A stretch of DNA of 64,000 nt from Balanoglossus misakiensis (lineage: Eukaryota; Hemichordata). Positions 12,311 through 24,223 of the stretch are shown here, piece after piece (within the stretch, counting starts at the first letter, position 1; every line of letters begins with the position of its first letter). The DNA lies in the NCBI GenBank assembly GCA_040954595.2, contig CM082581.2:11718001-11782000 (forward strand), given 5' to 3'. The notes under the pieces were generated by a model. That model was not told where the DNA came from. It saw only the letters and a program-made list of their open reading frames with translations, and ran no database searches. A program made the translations under genes and the position numbers.

Positions 12311-12594
12311 TTATTAAAAAAATGAAATTTGCCAATTTATATTTCCATAGAACCAATCATCTGGCCACAATGTAGTCGATAACTCCTCACTGCCAATCAT
12401 GTCTGGGTGTCATGACAACATGTCTAATAAGGAATGATTATTATTTTTAATGGTCTTTTTGCAGCTGTATGATATTGTTGCACTGGCTGTCTCCATGGTT
12501 ACGTAGTAGCCACTGTCATTATACTGCTGTCCTCTCCAATTGTCTTTCCTGTACTCCATAATCAATGTCCAAACAAATGTTTTTGTAAAGCCGC

Positions 12595-12600
12595 AATAAA
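12595..12600 (+). promoter_or_regulatory. Polyadenylation signal AATAAA of FGFRL1
   Basis: Canonical AATAAA about 1.56 kb after the stop. A T/GT-rich stretch (tgtctttgttgatgttttgt) begins about 30 bases downstream, as expected for the downstream cleavage element. It is the best-formed signal in the 3' UTR. Confidence 0.65.
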
Positions 12601-13227
12601 ATTGGCAAATATTTTACAGTAAATACATTGTCTTTGTTGATGTTTTGTGTGGTAATTGAGTTTAGATTAATGAGGTAAAGCAACCAATATGCTGATCCGT
12701 TGATTGCCAGCAAAGAATGAAGGGATTGTGATTATCCATTGTGTAGAGTGACAGAAGTGGCACGTTTTATTATTAGACGGGGGAAAATCCTTTATTATGG
12801 ATAACACGGGATACCTCTTTATTAAGGGTGGATTTTTTCTGGGCCAAAAGTCGCAAATTAAACCGTATTTCACCAGTCTACTAGGATATATTGGCACTAT
12901 TTCTGAAGGGTGTCCCTAATTAGTCAGGTCTCCCTGCAACAATAGATCTTTATTGTCCCGTACAGTGATAATTGGTCCCTTGCACAAAATTATTAGAGAA
13001 TAACGTCAAAGGTTATGCAAGATGACATGCTTTAAAAAAATGGAAAATTTATAGTCTGCACGGAAAATCTATTTTAATTCCTGCCACAATTCAGAACATC
13101 TGGTCTTGGAAACTATAAACGGAAGGCTTGTATAAATATATGAAGCAGCCTCTGCACGTCAGTTTGGTGATATGACTATTGATGGGTGCGGTGTCATTCT
13201 ATACTTCGGTAGGTGGTTGGAGTTGAA

Positions 13228-13267
13228 GGGTTTGGGGTGGGGTGGGGTAGGGATTTGGGGAAAGGGG
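13228..13267 (+). other. G-quadruplex-forming motif
   Basis: Five to six G-runs of three or four with loops of one to three bases (GGGGTGGGGTGGGGTAGGG and flanks). This fits the standard intramolecular G-quadruplex pattern on the + strand. It lies about 630 bp past the FGFRL1 polyadenylation signal. Confidence 0.7.
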
Positions 13268-16200
13268 TTGTTAGTGCATCTTAAATGCCATGTAATGTCA
13301 TGCTGTTCATATTTCAGTAAGATTTTTAACTGCAAAGATTGATAACTGCTTCACCAATGCAGTGGTGACATTATGACAGAGATGAAAAAAACAGACCAGG
13401 GCTTGGATCTCGTCACTCTTCCTTCTGTTTTCTACTTTGTGAAAACCTTTACATGTGGCACCGAAACACCAGAACCTCATATTCGTTTATCACTATGTTC
13501 GCATGAGGGCGCCAGACGGATTACATCAAAATGTCTCTTCATCCTGACCACCCCTTGACATTTAATGACAGATTCTCCGACAGAGGGCGCCCACTGCCAG
13601 CCTCGCAAATCCAGGTCTCGCGAGTCAGATTTCTTATTTTTCAGAAGTGCACGTTTATGGCATCAGAGCAAATGAGATAAAATGTCATTTGGAGGAAAAG
13701 ATTGCAAACGTAAGACGGCAGAAATGACGTGCTCTGAGTGGGAGAGTTATCTACCGTCTTTTAGCCATTAAATCTGCTCAAAGCGAGGACGTAAAACCCA
13801 AGACGGATGGGAAAAGACGCTTCATTACTTAAAGTAAGGAGCGACGAACATATAGTAAGATCACGTGATAACGTGAAGTACCTTCTTCACGCGTGTTTAC
13901 GAGCATAGCTGGTGTCAATCCCCGACATCTGAAATATTCTGGTGCTACACACCTGATTACGCGTGCGTGGAAGGAAACTCAAGAAATTCTATCGAATGTT
14001 CATGACTATCACGTGTTTTTGATCACTTTTCTGTCCTCTTTATCGTTCGATGGGGAGATGTGATGAGACACATACTGGGAAATTCGACTCACTTCATTCG
14101 ATGACATGAATACATTCTCGGGTAGCAAAAAAAATCATTCCAGTGTTAGTTCTTTGCTTCTTGTATAAAACGAGCGCAAATGCGGATTTTTTTGTCCGCG
14201 AAATTTTAAAATATTAAGGTTTACAGCTCTTGCGTCTCTATGTTGAAATAACACGGATGAAACCATGGCAACCGAAGATCCATGCTTAATATTAAGAGAC
14301 TTGGCTCAGAGATTGCATTTTATTGCTTCGGCTGTTAATGTACTGTATTTCTATACCGTTGAGAATATTACAAATGGTTCTAACATTCTAGAGACAGCGT
14401 GTTTATTAAAATATGAGCCCGGGAAACAAGCAGCTCGCCATCTCTCTTCTCAACGGACCAATGAACGCCCGAGCCCCGCATGGTTAAGTATTTTCGGAGG
14501 GGGGGGGGGGCTGAAATAACTGAGAACCTCTCAGTTCTACTCTGCTGTAATGACCGTTATTCATACACAGACTGCATGCTTACTCACACGTTTGCTTACA
14601 GCAGGAGCAACCGCCTTATAGCAGCGTCTATGGAGTACGCAAAACACCTGGGGATTCGCTGTTTAAGAACAAGTTCATAAATAATTAAATAAGTTAATGG
14701 ACTGTATGAGGTACAAGAACGCTCCCAAAAGGCTTCAATTAGCACCGTTTATGTTCACGGTTCCACAACCCTGGAGATATTTTTTGTTTAGCTTTGGATT
14801 TCGTGGGGATGATCACGTTTTATTACTCAATTGCGCGCCAGTGAAAACGTTCCATCTCCGGTGATATGACATGATTTACTATTTTGTCCTTGGGAACCCG
14901 GCATTGGTAAGATATACTTGTAGCTGTCTCTGGGCATACAACAGAGATCATGGTGGTTCTTACGACATGAGAGCATGCGGTGTTTCTGAAGTGGTGTTTC
15001 GAATAAGGGAGAAAGAAGGGAGGGAAGGAGAGATAACACTTTTTTTGTTTTCTCATACTTTTCTTTTTGTCTTCACGAACATCTGTGCTCGTTGCTTTGA
15101 ACTTTTCAACACAATGACTAATCACAAATGATAGTCGATAGACGACCCTCTCGTGCCCGAGAATGGCTGCCGTGATGTGACAATCATCTCCCCAAACGAC
15201 ATCAGATTTTTCGACAACCAAATATACTTACTGGTCAGACTTTTCTAGTTCCTGGTTCCAGCCCCTTTCAGAACAACCGGCGTAATTGGCACGTTGCAAA
15301 GTGTTAATTCAGCCATCTTGTTCTGATTGGTTGTCCACATGTTATTTAAATATTCAAAAATGCTAATTTCAGCCTGCCAGTAGCAGTGCCCGATGGCACG
15401 TCGGTATTTTGAGCAGGTGCTCTGACCCGTTCGGTAGAATCACGGTGGAATCCGGTCGCAAACCCACTGAGTTGCACGCGATACGAGCGAAACTGGCACA
15501 AATGTGGGTAAGTTCAGTGAACCAGTGTGTGACAAAACTCTGAACAGCTGAATGTGAATGTGAGAGATTTCCTTGACCGTGGCCTTTGACACGTTCGGTC
15601 TCGTAACTCAAGCTTCTTTGTAACTGGTGCTGACAGAGATGGATCTAATGCACGTGGATGGCCCCAGGCAAACTCCCGGATTTCGTTGACAAGATAACCT
15701 AGATTGATTGTCATGACAGCCTCTGACAGGTCCAGCTGTGCGAAGTGAAGTCAACCGAGAATCAACAGAGCAGATGCAAGAACATTGATACTGGTCAGTC
15801 GGGTAACTTTTAGGGGAGGGAGGGGGGGGGGGGTAAGGATATCTCGACTTTTGGCCCAGGGCCATGGCAACATCAGATAAACGTTTCTATCTAATGCCCC
15901 AGGCTGTAAATTCTTCGCGGTTCCTTTTAACACAAATAGGTGACTTTCCCCTCAACGTTCGACGATTACTCAGAGTCAATAAATCGAAGAAAATGAAATA
16001 AATATCTTGTTTGATATATCAAAGTTCAATGTACGAAGGTCACGGAGTAAGTAAGTAAATCATGCCAGTCGCCTATTCATAAAATTATTACAAAATTATC
16101 AAGGGAATAGAAACTATTTCAGCAGGGAATATTAAACCTATCAATTCAAGTACTGATGGATTTTTTCCCAGTCTAATATAATAAAAATAATCACAAAAAA

Positions 16201-16405
16201 CGAATCGTTAGAGTATCATATTAAGTCTACCCGTCAAAAATTAATAACGTCGTTAAAATCATTCTTTTCGCACTGGATATTAACGCTAAAATGTTCGGCT
16301 TCTAGTTGTTTTTCAAATCATCACGTGAACGAGGCCATGGGGCTGGTAACAATCGTTTCATTCGTCCGTCAAAACTTAAGTTGGGTTTTTGTATCGATGG
16401 ATGTG

Positions 16406-16455
16406 ATTGGTGCTTAAATTGATGACGTCATTTCTTACATGCGGTAAATGGCGGC
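16406..16455 (+). promoter_or_regulatory. Promoter-like cluster: inverted CCAAT, full CRE, YY1-like motif
   Basis: ATTGG (16406-16410), the palindromic cAMP-response element TGACGTCA (16423-16430) and AAATGGCGGC (16446-16455, YY1-like) fall within 50 bp. The ATG inside the last motif opens a 24-codon frame ending at 16522. No downstream exon of a known gene was found, so this may be a promoter of an unseen non-coding transcript, an enhancer or chance. Confidence 0.3.
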
Positions 16456-19400
16456 TCACATGGCTGTGTATAGCTGCCCTTTTGCGACTAATGTGTTTTA
16501 CGTTGCTGGTTATCATAAATAATTCGTATGACAGAAAAAAACGACCATAAAATGTGTCTATGTTGAAGAGTACAGGTTATTACTCCCGTCAGGGTTGTTA
16601 GAATGCCTCGCTTCAGTTTGCGGCAGTTTGTGACTTCAATCAGCGTCTCCGCTCCTGTCCGCTAACAAGGAAGTTCCGACGTTAACAACAAATACTGCTG
16701 ATATTGACCGAATATGTCTGAAATCAACGGTGATTATATCGGTGTCCCCAAGGGCAAGCCTTGATTGCTAATAGTGTGCGCGAGATAAGTTCAAAAGCGT
16801 CAAAGCGACCACCGTGCAATGTACATTGTACTTTAACAGAAGTCAAAGGTCACACGATCAATGATCGAAATCAATCAGTCTTATGTACACTTGCCTTCGA
16901 AAAACAAAATGATCAGAAATATGCATCTAGGACATATTCTTATTTCAGTGACGAAATGACCAACATGCACACGTTTTTTTTTCAAACACATCGGGATAAA
17001 CAGGAATGTTCATAGTCAGCAAATCAACAAGGCTGTAATTTTTACGGATGTTGTTTGGCCGGCTATTAATTTGATATTTTATGCCCGTCATTACTCGGTG
17101 TTTTGGATCCTCCCACATACAATAACTTTGAGCAATTACAGTCATGACACATACGCAGTGTCAGGGAACCAGACTGTGCATGTGCTTGGTTTCGGACTTT
17201 TCAGATTCTTACGTAATCTAGCCCTTAGATCATAAAGTCGTTCACCTGTTGCCTTTCACCTACTAGTACTAAGCACAAGCCTTCTTTACATAAAATACTG
17301 ACGTTTCTACAACATTTTAAATGCAAGTATAGAGACTGAAGCGTACCCAGGGCCAAGCAGATGACAGTCAACAGCCGAGAACCCCCCCCCCCCCCCCGCG
17401 CCGGGCTACTTTGCCTTTTTCCGACCAGCAACTTTTCAAAATGTATGCTTACATATTCCTAATGGACGTATTTGTTCTCGCATGATACCCTCCTTATCAT
17501 CCTTACAAACCAAGTTTAATTACTCATGCAGATAGCGCCAAAATAGCCGCTTTGATACGTCACAGAGCAAAAATAGGTTCCCACATAGTCACACTCACCC
17601 TATGTTGTTGCTCCGTTTCCTCGTGCATCAAACCGCCTACATTCATCTCCTTTTTAACTTATCTTCATCGACCCCGAGTGTACATCATTCACTTCACCCC
17701 ATCACTCAAATAGTGTGTCTTTATCACTCATAAATAACACTGTACACGAGATCCATCGCTAATCTTGATTACGCGAAATTTATATGGCCCGTCTCCTTAG
17801 CATTGCTTTCCCATGCTCAATAAAAAAGTTTAAAGTTTTACCAGATCACGTGGTACAATTATATAAACATAACTGCATATACGTAGCCGTTGGCAATAAG
17901 GGCGCCAGAGTCTATAACTAACGAAGAGGCAGGTTTACAAATAATTAAGATAGAACTACTCCGGAAATCTCGAGAAGTTTACGACTATCGTAAATATCAA
18001 TAAGGTTGTGTGTTTGATGTATCGGAGAATTGAGATAGCCTGCTTTGAATACTACTTTATAATTTCTTGGCTTTAATAAATCATCAAAATGCCCCGAACA
18101 GAAACGCTAATCCAATGTGCATGTGAACATATATGCGTTATTCCCCCAAATGATATTTCTTGTGCGACAATTTATTGGGATTTTCGCGTTAGTCACACAC
18201 CTTACACGGCGATAACGCGAATAAGGGGTCAGTAAACACGTACGCAGGCGGCAGCTGTAGCGTGTGAGTGACTTCATAATTGGAAAAAAACCTCGCTACA
18301 AACATAGCCAGACTGTTTGTCATTCGGTGTTTATTGAATTTTCCGTGGGTAACAAGAGTGCGAAGTATTAATTACGAACCCCGAGAGACATTGTTGTGCG
18401 ACACAATCTCTCGAAAACACACATATTTTACTTAACTCGCAGACATGCATTAATAACTCACAAAAGCTGTGGTGACAAACCGGATAATGACGTCGTTAAT
18501 TGTAATAACAATCTCAGTCATACCGACATGTCCACAAGACTGCACACTGTACTTGTGTGTGCACACAATTATGTGACGTCACAGTTGTTTGCCAGTAAAA
18601 TCTCACACAGTAGCTTGTAAACTTCCGGCTCTGTCAATAAATCTTGAATTTTGAATCATAACTGTAAACAATGCGACATGAGTAGAACAAACCAGGTTGT
18701 AATATTACGCTGTTTTCATGAATGTTCTAGACTTGTACAATACCCATTGAATAGTAGTCTAGCCTTCAAATTATGCACAAAGTGCATTTTCTCGATAATA
18801 CATCTAAAACATGACCAATAACGACTCTAAAAAGACTTTTTTTCTCCAAACAGCTAGATTACGTGACGTAAACGGAAATAGCTAAATACAGATTTCAGCA
18901 AATTGTCACGATTTCAGAAAATTTAAAGTTTCTGAATTAAAAAAGGTCTTTCATCGATTTCTACGCAAGAAAAGATGGTTTTGATAGCAGGCTGCGTGGA
19001 TGTTACCTATTGTGTCAGCGAATTCACCCGACAATAAATCGATATTAACGATGGAAACCGCGTGCTGTGGTGTTACTTCATAAAGTCACAGGAACTCCAC
19101 GGATTCATTTAATCATTATTAACTCAGCGGCAAGTCCCTTTATTAATTTTAATTTACATCATTTGAAGTTTACAGAATGCAATCGATAACACAGTGACAC
19201 AAGAACGTCAAATTTCACTTTTGAATTATTTAAGCATCGATTCGCGACAGGTTAAGCTTCGCAATCTGCAGTGTGGGATACTGGATGGATCTAGATTTCT
19301 AAGTCAAGTTTTCTTTCTAAAATTCAAACTAAGTTGTGCGCAAACTTTCCGCGTTGAGCGATTTTGAAACAACACAAAGCATTGACACCTTATGAACCAA

Positions 19401-21424
19401 ACGCCCACCTGAAGAGCAGTTTGTCACGAAGTAATATGGCCGCCATCGTGTGTAATCGTCATTCGGTTCTTGCACACGCAGCAAGAAGCTTGGAAGTAGT
19501 CAATGCTATTTTGATGAAAAAGTTTTGTTGATTGCCTTCTGAAGAGAGCATGCATACCGAAGTAATCGTCCCACGCTTTCCTGACTTTTTGTTGTTGTTC
19601 GACTGAAGATATCTCGGCGTTGGAGAAGTAATTGAATAGGCTGTTGACCAAGTCGCCAGGAAAGTGCGCTTGCACTTAGCCACGCATGAGCAGACAATCA
19701 TCCCTTTTGATGGAAACACGTGATTAATCTGATGCCAAAGAAAATTAACTCGCAGCGCAAACCTCTTTTCCACAGGCTCGACTATAAACATCGAGTAATA
19801 ACCTCTAAAAGGGCAATATTACGAATTAAGTTTCGATCACAGGCGATTTGTCGAGACCAAGATTACGTAGCTAACACAGAACTCCGATTATAGGCCGTGT
19901 CATCATGCTGAGGCGGCCATGCCAGGCATGCGGAGACACCACGCTGAGGGACCTATGTGCTCACTGGAAAGAAACTAACTAGACTAAGATTGGTTTTATT
20001 GAAAAGTTACTGTTGAGCTGCAGATAATGAGACACTACAAATAGAAGAACCCTTCAGATTGATAAAAATGATCATCCTGCGTGTATCAGCTGAAGCCGAC
20101 TGAACACAGAAGGATAAACATCTTTCACAGTCACTTCTCCAGACACATCGCTGGTAAACGACATTTTTCGCGCCAAACACATGTAGACTATTATCAACCA
20201 TCTATCGTCAACGTCACTGTGACGGAAATAATCAGTGATTTGTGTTGCATTTTTGCAATTCTAAATTTTCGCGCAATAAATCTATATCTTAGGTGTCACA
20301 GGTTTCAGCAGATGTAAATAAACTATGTTACACAGTTATTCTTACATCGTGCATGAAATGCGTGCTTAGACCGTCAAAACATTTCAGTCTACCAATTTAA
20401 GAACAGAACAGTGTGAAAATAAGACAGAAAACGAACCACTATAGACTATTCGTATTTACATGGTAAAACTGAAAAGACGTCGATGCACTCTGGCCGCTGC
20501 GATACACGCTGCACAATTTGTTTGTTCACTGTCACCGTGACAGCTTATAAGCGCTGTCCGCTTGTAATATGTGTCTGTAAACGATTGGTGAACTGCACAA
20601 TACGAGGAAAATTATCCACATACAACAAATCAGGAGGGTGATTACATACCTTTTGAAGGCGTCATTCATGTTTCATAGGGTAATTTGGGCGTCCAATGTA
20701 TTACCGACAAGGTGAATTAATTGACTGCCAATAGGAAATTGATAGTACGTGATGTGTCGCTTGTTTGCTATCAAAAAAGAACCCAGTATCTCTAGCATAC
20801 GAACATGCATAGTTTCATTTCACGAAAATAAAGGTTAGTCTGGTATTCGTGTATGTCCTATTCCATATATTCGATTAGCTTTGAAAACGTCGGCGTTGTT
20901 TGATTATTGACCCGTAGTAATTATCGATGTAGAATCAGTAGTGTTTCATTCAGTCCCAAATAAATACTACTGAGGCTTATGCTTTTCTTCTGATTGAATG
21001 ACTTCCTTAAGGTGATGGGTGTCGAGAAAAACCAACGGACAAGACATAGAAATGTCTTCCTTAAAAAAATCACCACTTCGCATCCTTAATTTGCCCTTTA
21101 AAACAGGAACCGTGACGCAAACGAAGCATATAATCTCCAGGAGCATTCAGGTAACATTACATTCAGATTGTGCAATCGAAATGCTAAACTGCAACCATGG
21201 AAACGGATTTAGCTACACTTGTGCGCACCAGGAATCAAAGCAGGTATAAAATATAGGATTTTAGGACTTTGGAAGTTATAATGACTAGATCTGACTTGTT
21301 TATCAAGAAACGAAACAATCTGCATTCTGGTCGTTTTCTTTCTTATCTGACACAATCCGTCTCCTTACATGTCTGTACACTGACAGAATTAAACAAGACG
21401 GGAAATTTTATTCTCTTGTCAATT

Positions 21425-21483
21425 GAGAGGGGGGAGAGGGAGGGAGGGAGGGAGGGAGGGAGAGAGAGAGAGAGAGAGAGAGA
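21425..21483 (+). repeat. Homopurine simple repeat (GGGA)n(GA)n
   Basis: About 59 bases of uninterrupted purine: G-rich runs, then five or so GGGA units, then about 12 GA units. Such tracts can form triplex DNA. Confidence 0.9.
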
Positions 21484-24223
21484 CCGAGCTTAAGACAAAT
21501 TAAAGTTTCAAGAAAGCGTGCACTTCTGGAAGGCATCTCTGAAAAACCCGCCAGGCGCGATTATGTGAGGATGAAACAGGATTAGTCAGTTGCGTGTCTG
21601 GTGAGATCACCAACAAATTAGGCAATCGCAGAGAGTAATGTAATAAAAGGCGCCGCCAGCCCTGGAGACCAAAACATTTCAACTGTTCGAATTACATTAC
21701 AGGACAAATTTGATGTTTCCTCGAATCAATCCCAACATCGTCTCTAATTGACAAGTCGCGAGTCCTCAAAGAACATGTCATCGTTGATGAATCAGTCCTG
21801 TTTGTCGGTGACAGTGGCTTGGAATCAATTGACGTCTTGGTTATTTGTCCTGGCACCGTCTCCGAAAGAACTCACAGCCCCCTTAACTGGGCTAAATCAA
21901 GCAGGGCCAAAGAACAGCCGTTTTGTTGATAAAACTTCAGAGCCCATTGAAATTACATGCATGAAGTACAAAGACCGCATCAAAGGTGTCAATTCAGTTT
22001 TCAAGTGCAATTTTCTACACAATGCAAGTGGGACTCTACATAAAGCAGGCGCGACTTTGTAATTTGCATGTCCATTGATTAAATTTCCTGACACATTCCA
22101 CTGTGACGCATTTAAATAACGCGTCTTGATTAAACCTGAGCCAAACGTGTTTTACCCCAAGAAAAAAAACACCGCAAAAGTTATGTCAGATGGAGACGGT
22201 TTGCATCAACGCCGCGCAATTCAGTAAAAACGTCCGTTGAATTTGATTTGGCAGAGTGAAACCAGGTTGGCAGTACACTGTACATATTCATGCGACATCT
22301 GTTTAAATATTTGTCACTTCATATGCAGATATTTATGTCGACATGTCGACATACCCCATGATTTATAGAGTATTACAGAATATGTTTCATGTATGTGCAT
22401 ACACATTCCACATTCCATAGTTATATTACACGAGGACGCAGATAGCCAAAATTTGTTTTACCTTCCATGGCGCATATGATATATTTTTCATACATAATAT
22501 TTCTGGCTGTTTTTTTTACCTTCGGTCTCAGATGCATGGCAAGAAAACAAAGGAACCTAGTACTTCTACGCGTATAGTGATAAATCAATGATAATCAATG
22601 ACAAGTATGTCATATTCTGTTGTTTCTTGAACAGGTGTTGCCCTTCTTATATGCAGATCATCTATTTTCAGTCGTAGCTGCTTCCCAGAAACCTTTGCTT
22701 TTGTACTTCCTGCGAATTTCTGACCTATTCAAGCAATTAGCAATACATAATAATTTAAGCAGTGGCACCATGGTTCTGGGAGTAATAAGCAAATAAGTTT
22801 AACTATTTTTTTTTATTTCAGGGACCTCATATTACCGCGAATAAGAGAGACGACATGCGCAGATATGTTTGACTGCACAGAGATATGCGCAGCCAGCAAG
22901 AGGTAGCGGAACTGGTCACCTTTACAAAGTACACGGAAACACAACACAGAAGTCTTTCCTTAAATCGATAAATATACGACGAGTAGATGCTACTCTCCCT
23001 AGATTGAAATCGAATTTACGTCATTCTGGAATTAATAAACGATAACGCTGATCTCCTACCCACGTTATCAAATCTCGGTTTCAGCGCGCATGACAGGGAA
23101 TTTTGCCATCAATTTGGGCTCCTTCTTCTACTCTAAATATAGAAGAACATGATTCAGACCCGTCTTTAAAATACTGCTTGTTTTATACTCAGGTCCAAAG
23201 GTCAAACACATAAACACTTTGAGAGTTTATAATTATGCTCGAGTTGAAGTTTTGCTGTTTTTACGACCCACTTAGATTTGTGAATCCGCAAGTTATTCAC
23301 ACGGGCACAGGTAGCAATCTCCCTTGCATCGCCCCCAAGGGTTAAATATTTCAAATGGACATGGTAATAACTACACCATGATATATCAACCAATTTCAGG
23401 TGTAACATGACAACTACGTTTAACCAGGTGTTGTTTGGCGCTAGCATGTATTTTTTTATTCAACGGGCGAATTTAAGCTTGACTGCCGTGCAAGTCATAA
23501 ATACAAATAACTAGCTAGTATAGTTGAAAAAGATAAATTTGCAAATCCCGTGTATGCTGCGAGACGCTTTGTAAAACGTAGTGAGAGTAGGCGGTAAAGG
23601 TAATAATTTCTCGCGGCATCTGGTGACGTACCCGCAGGAGTTTCAAGTTCCACGGTGCCTGAAAGAAGTTTATGACACCGGAGTAGTTCATCATCGCGCA
23701 TCACCTTATTATCGGATATAGTTTTAATGTTCGCACACTGGAGGTGGTGTGTGGCCTTCAGCTCGACCTACATTTAATTGTATATCCTCGCGGCGATGTA
23801 AACACCCCCACGGTTACAAGCTTAAATACAAAGTGACTGACCGTATGCTCGGCATTTATGCGTTTCTGTTCCAAATTCAGCGCGGAAATACACCGAATCA
23901 GTCATAAAAAAAACGGGTGATAAAACTTGACTGGCGATGCAGCATATCGTGACAGAGCGATCTGCGACAAAAACACCGCAATCAAAACCACAGGTAGGAA
24001 ACATGATCGGGGAAAGAAAATCGAAGTCTCGGGTGACTGTGAAAGGTGAATTTCAGATTCAGACTTCTTTGCTTTTCTTTACCCGTTTCTACGCCATCAT
24101 GATGGAGTTCGTATTCTTCTTCACTATAAAAGAGAAAAGAACATCATCTATCTATTTTTGAATAATCTTTCATCACGCATTGTACAAGAGATCAAATGCT
24201 TTCGCGGATCCTACGGCAAAACA

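Larger units (their letters stand above)
11038..12615 (+). other. FGFRL1: FGFRL1 3' untranslated region
   Basis: Non-coding, AT-rich sequence between the FGFRL1 stop and the best polyadenylation signal at 12595-12600. It contains a 199-bp inverted-repeat element at 12112-12310. The end point is estimated at 10-20 bases past the signal; earlier alternative ends cannot be excluded. Confidence 0.6.
12616..24223. other. Intergenic region downstream of FGFRL1
   Basis: About 11.6 kb with only short open frames, none resembling a known protein. It holds a G-quadruplex motif (13228-13267), a CTCF-like motif (13577-13591), G-runs at 14499-14510 and 15822-15833, a C-run at 17382-17397, a promoter-like motif cluster (16406-16455), a purine tract (21425-21483) and a 20-bp palindrome (22334-22353). 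No tRNA or other RNA gene was recognised by eye. Confidence 0.6.

Noticed and set aside
14823-15221. 132-codon frame on the - strand
   Set aside because: It has no domain, no splice context and a composition like random translation. Its length is within what chance gives in this window.
13862-19722. Cluster of five CACGTG E-boxes
   Set aside because: The same hexamer is also frequent from 46 to 60 kb, so the apparent cluster is not special.
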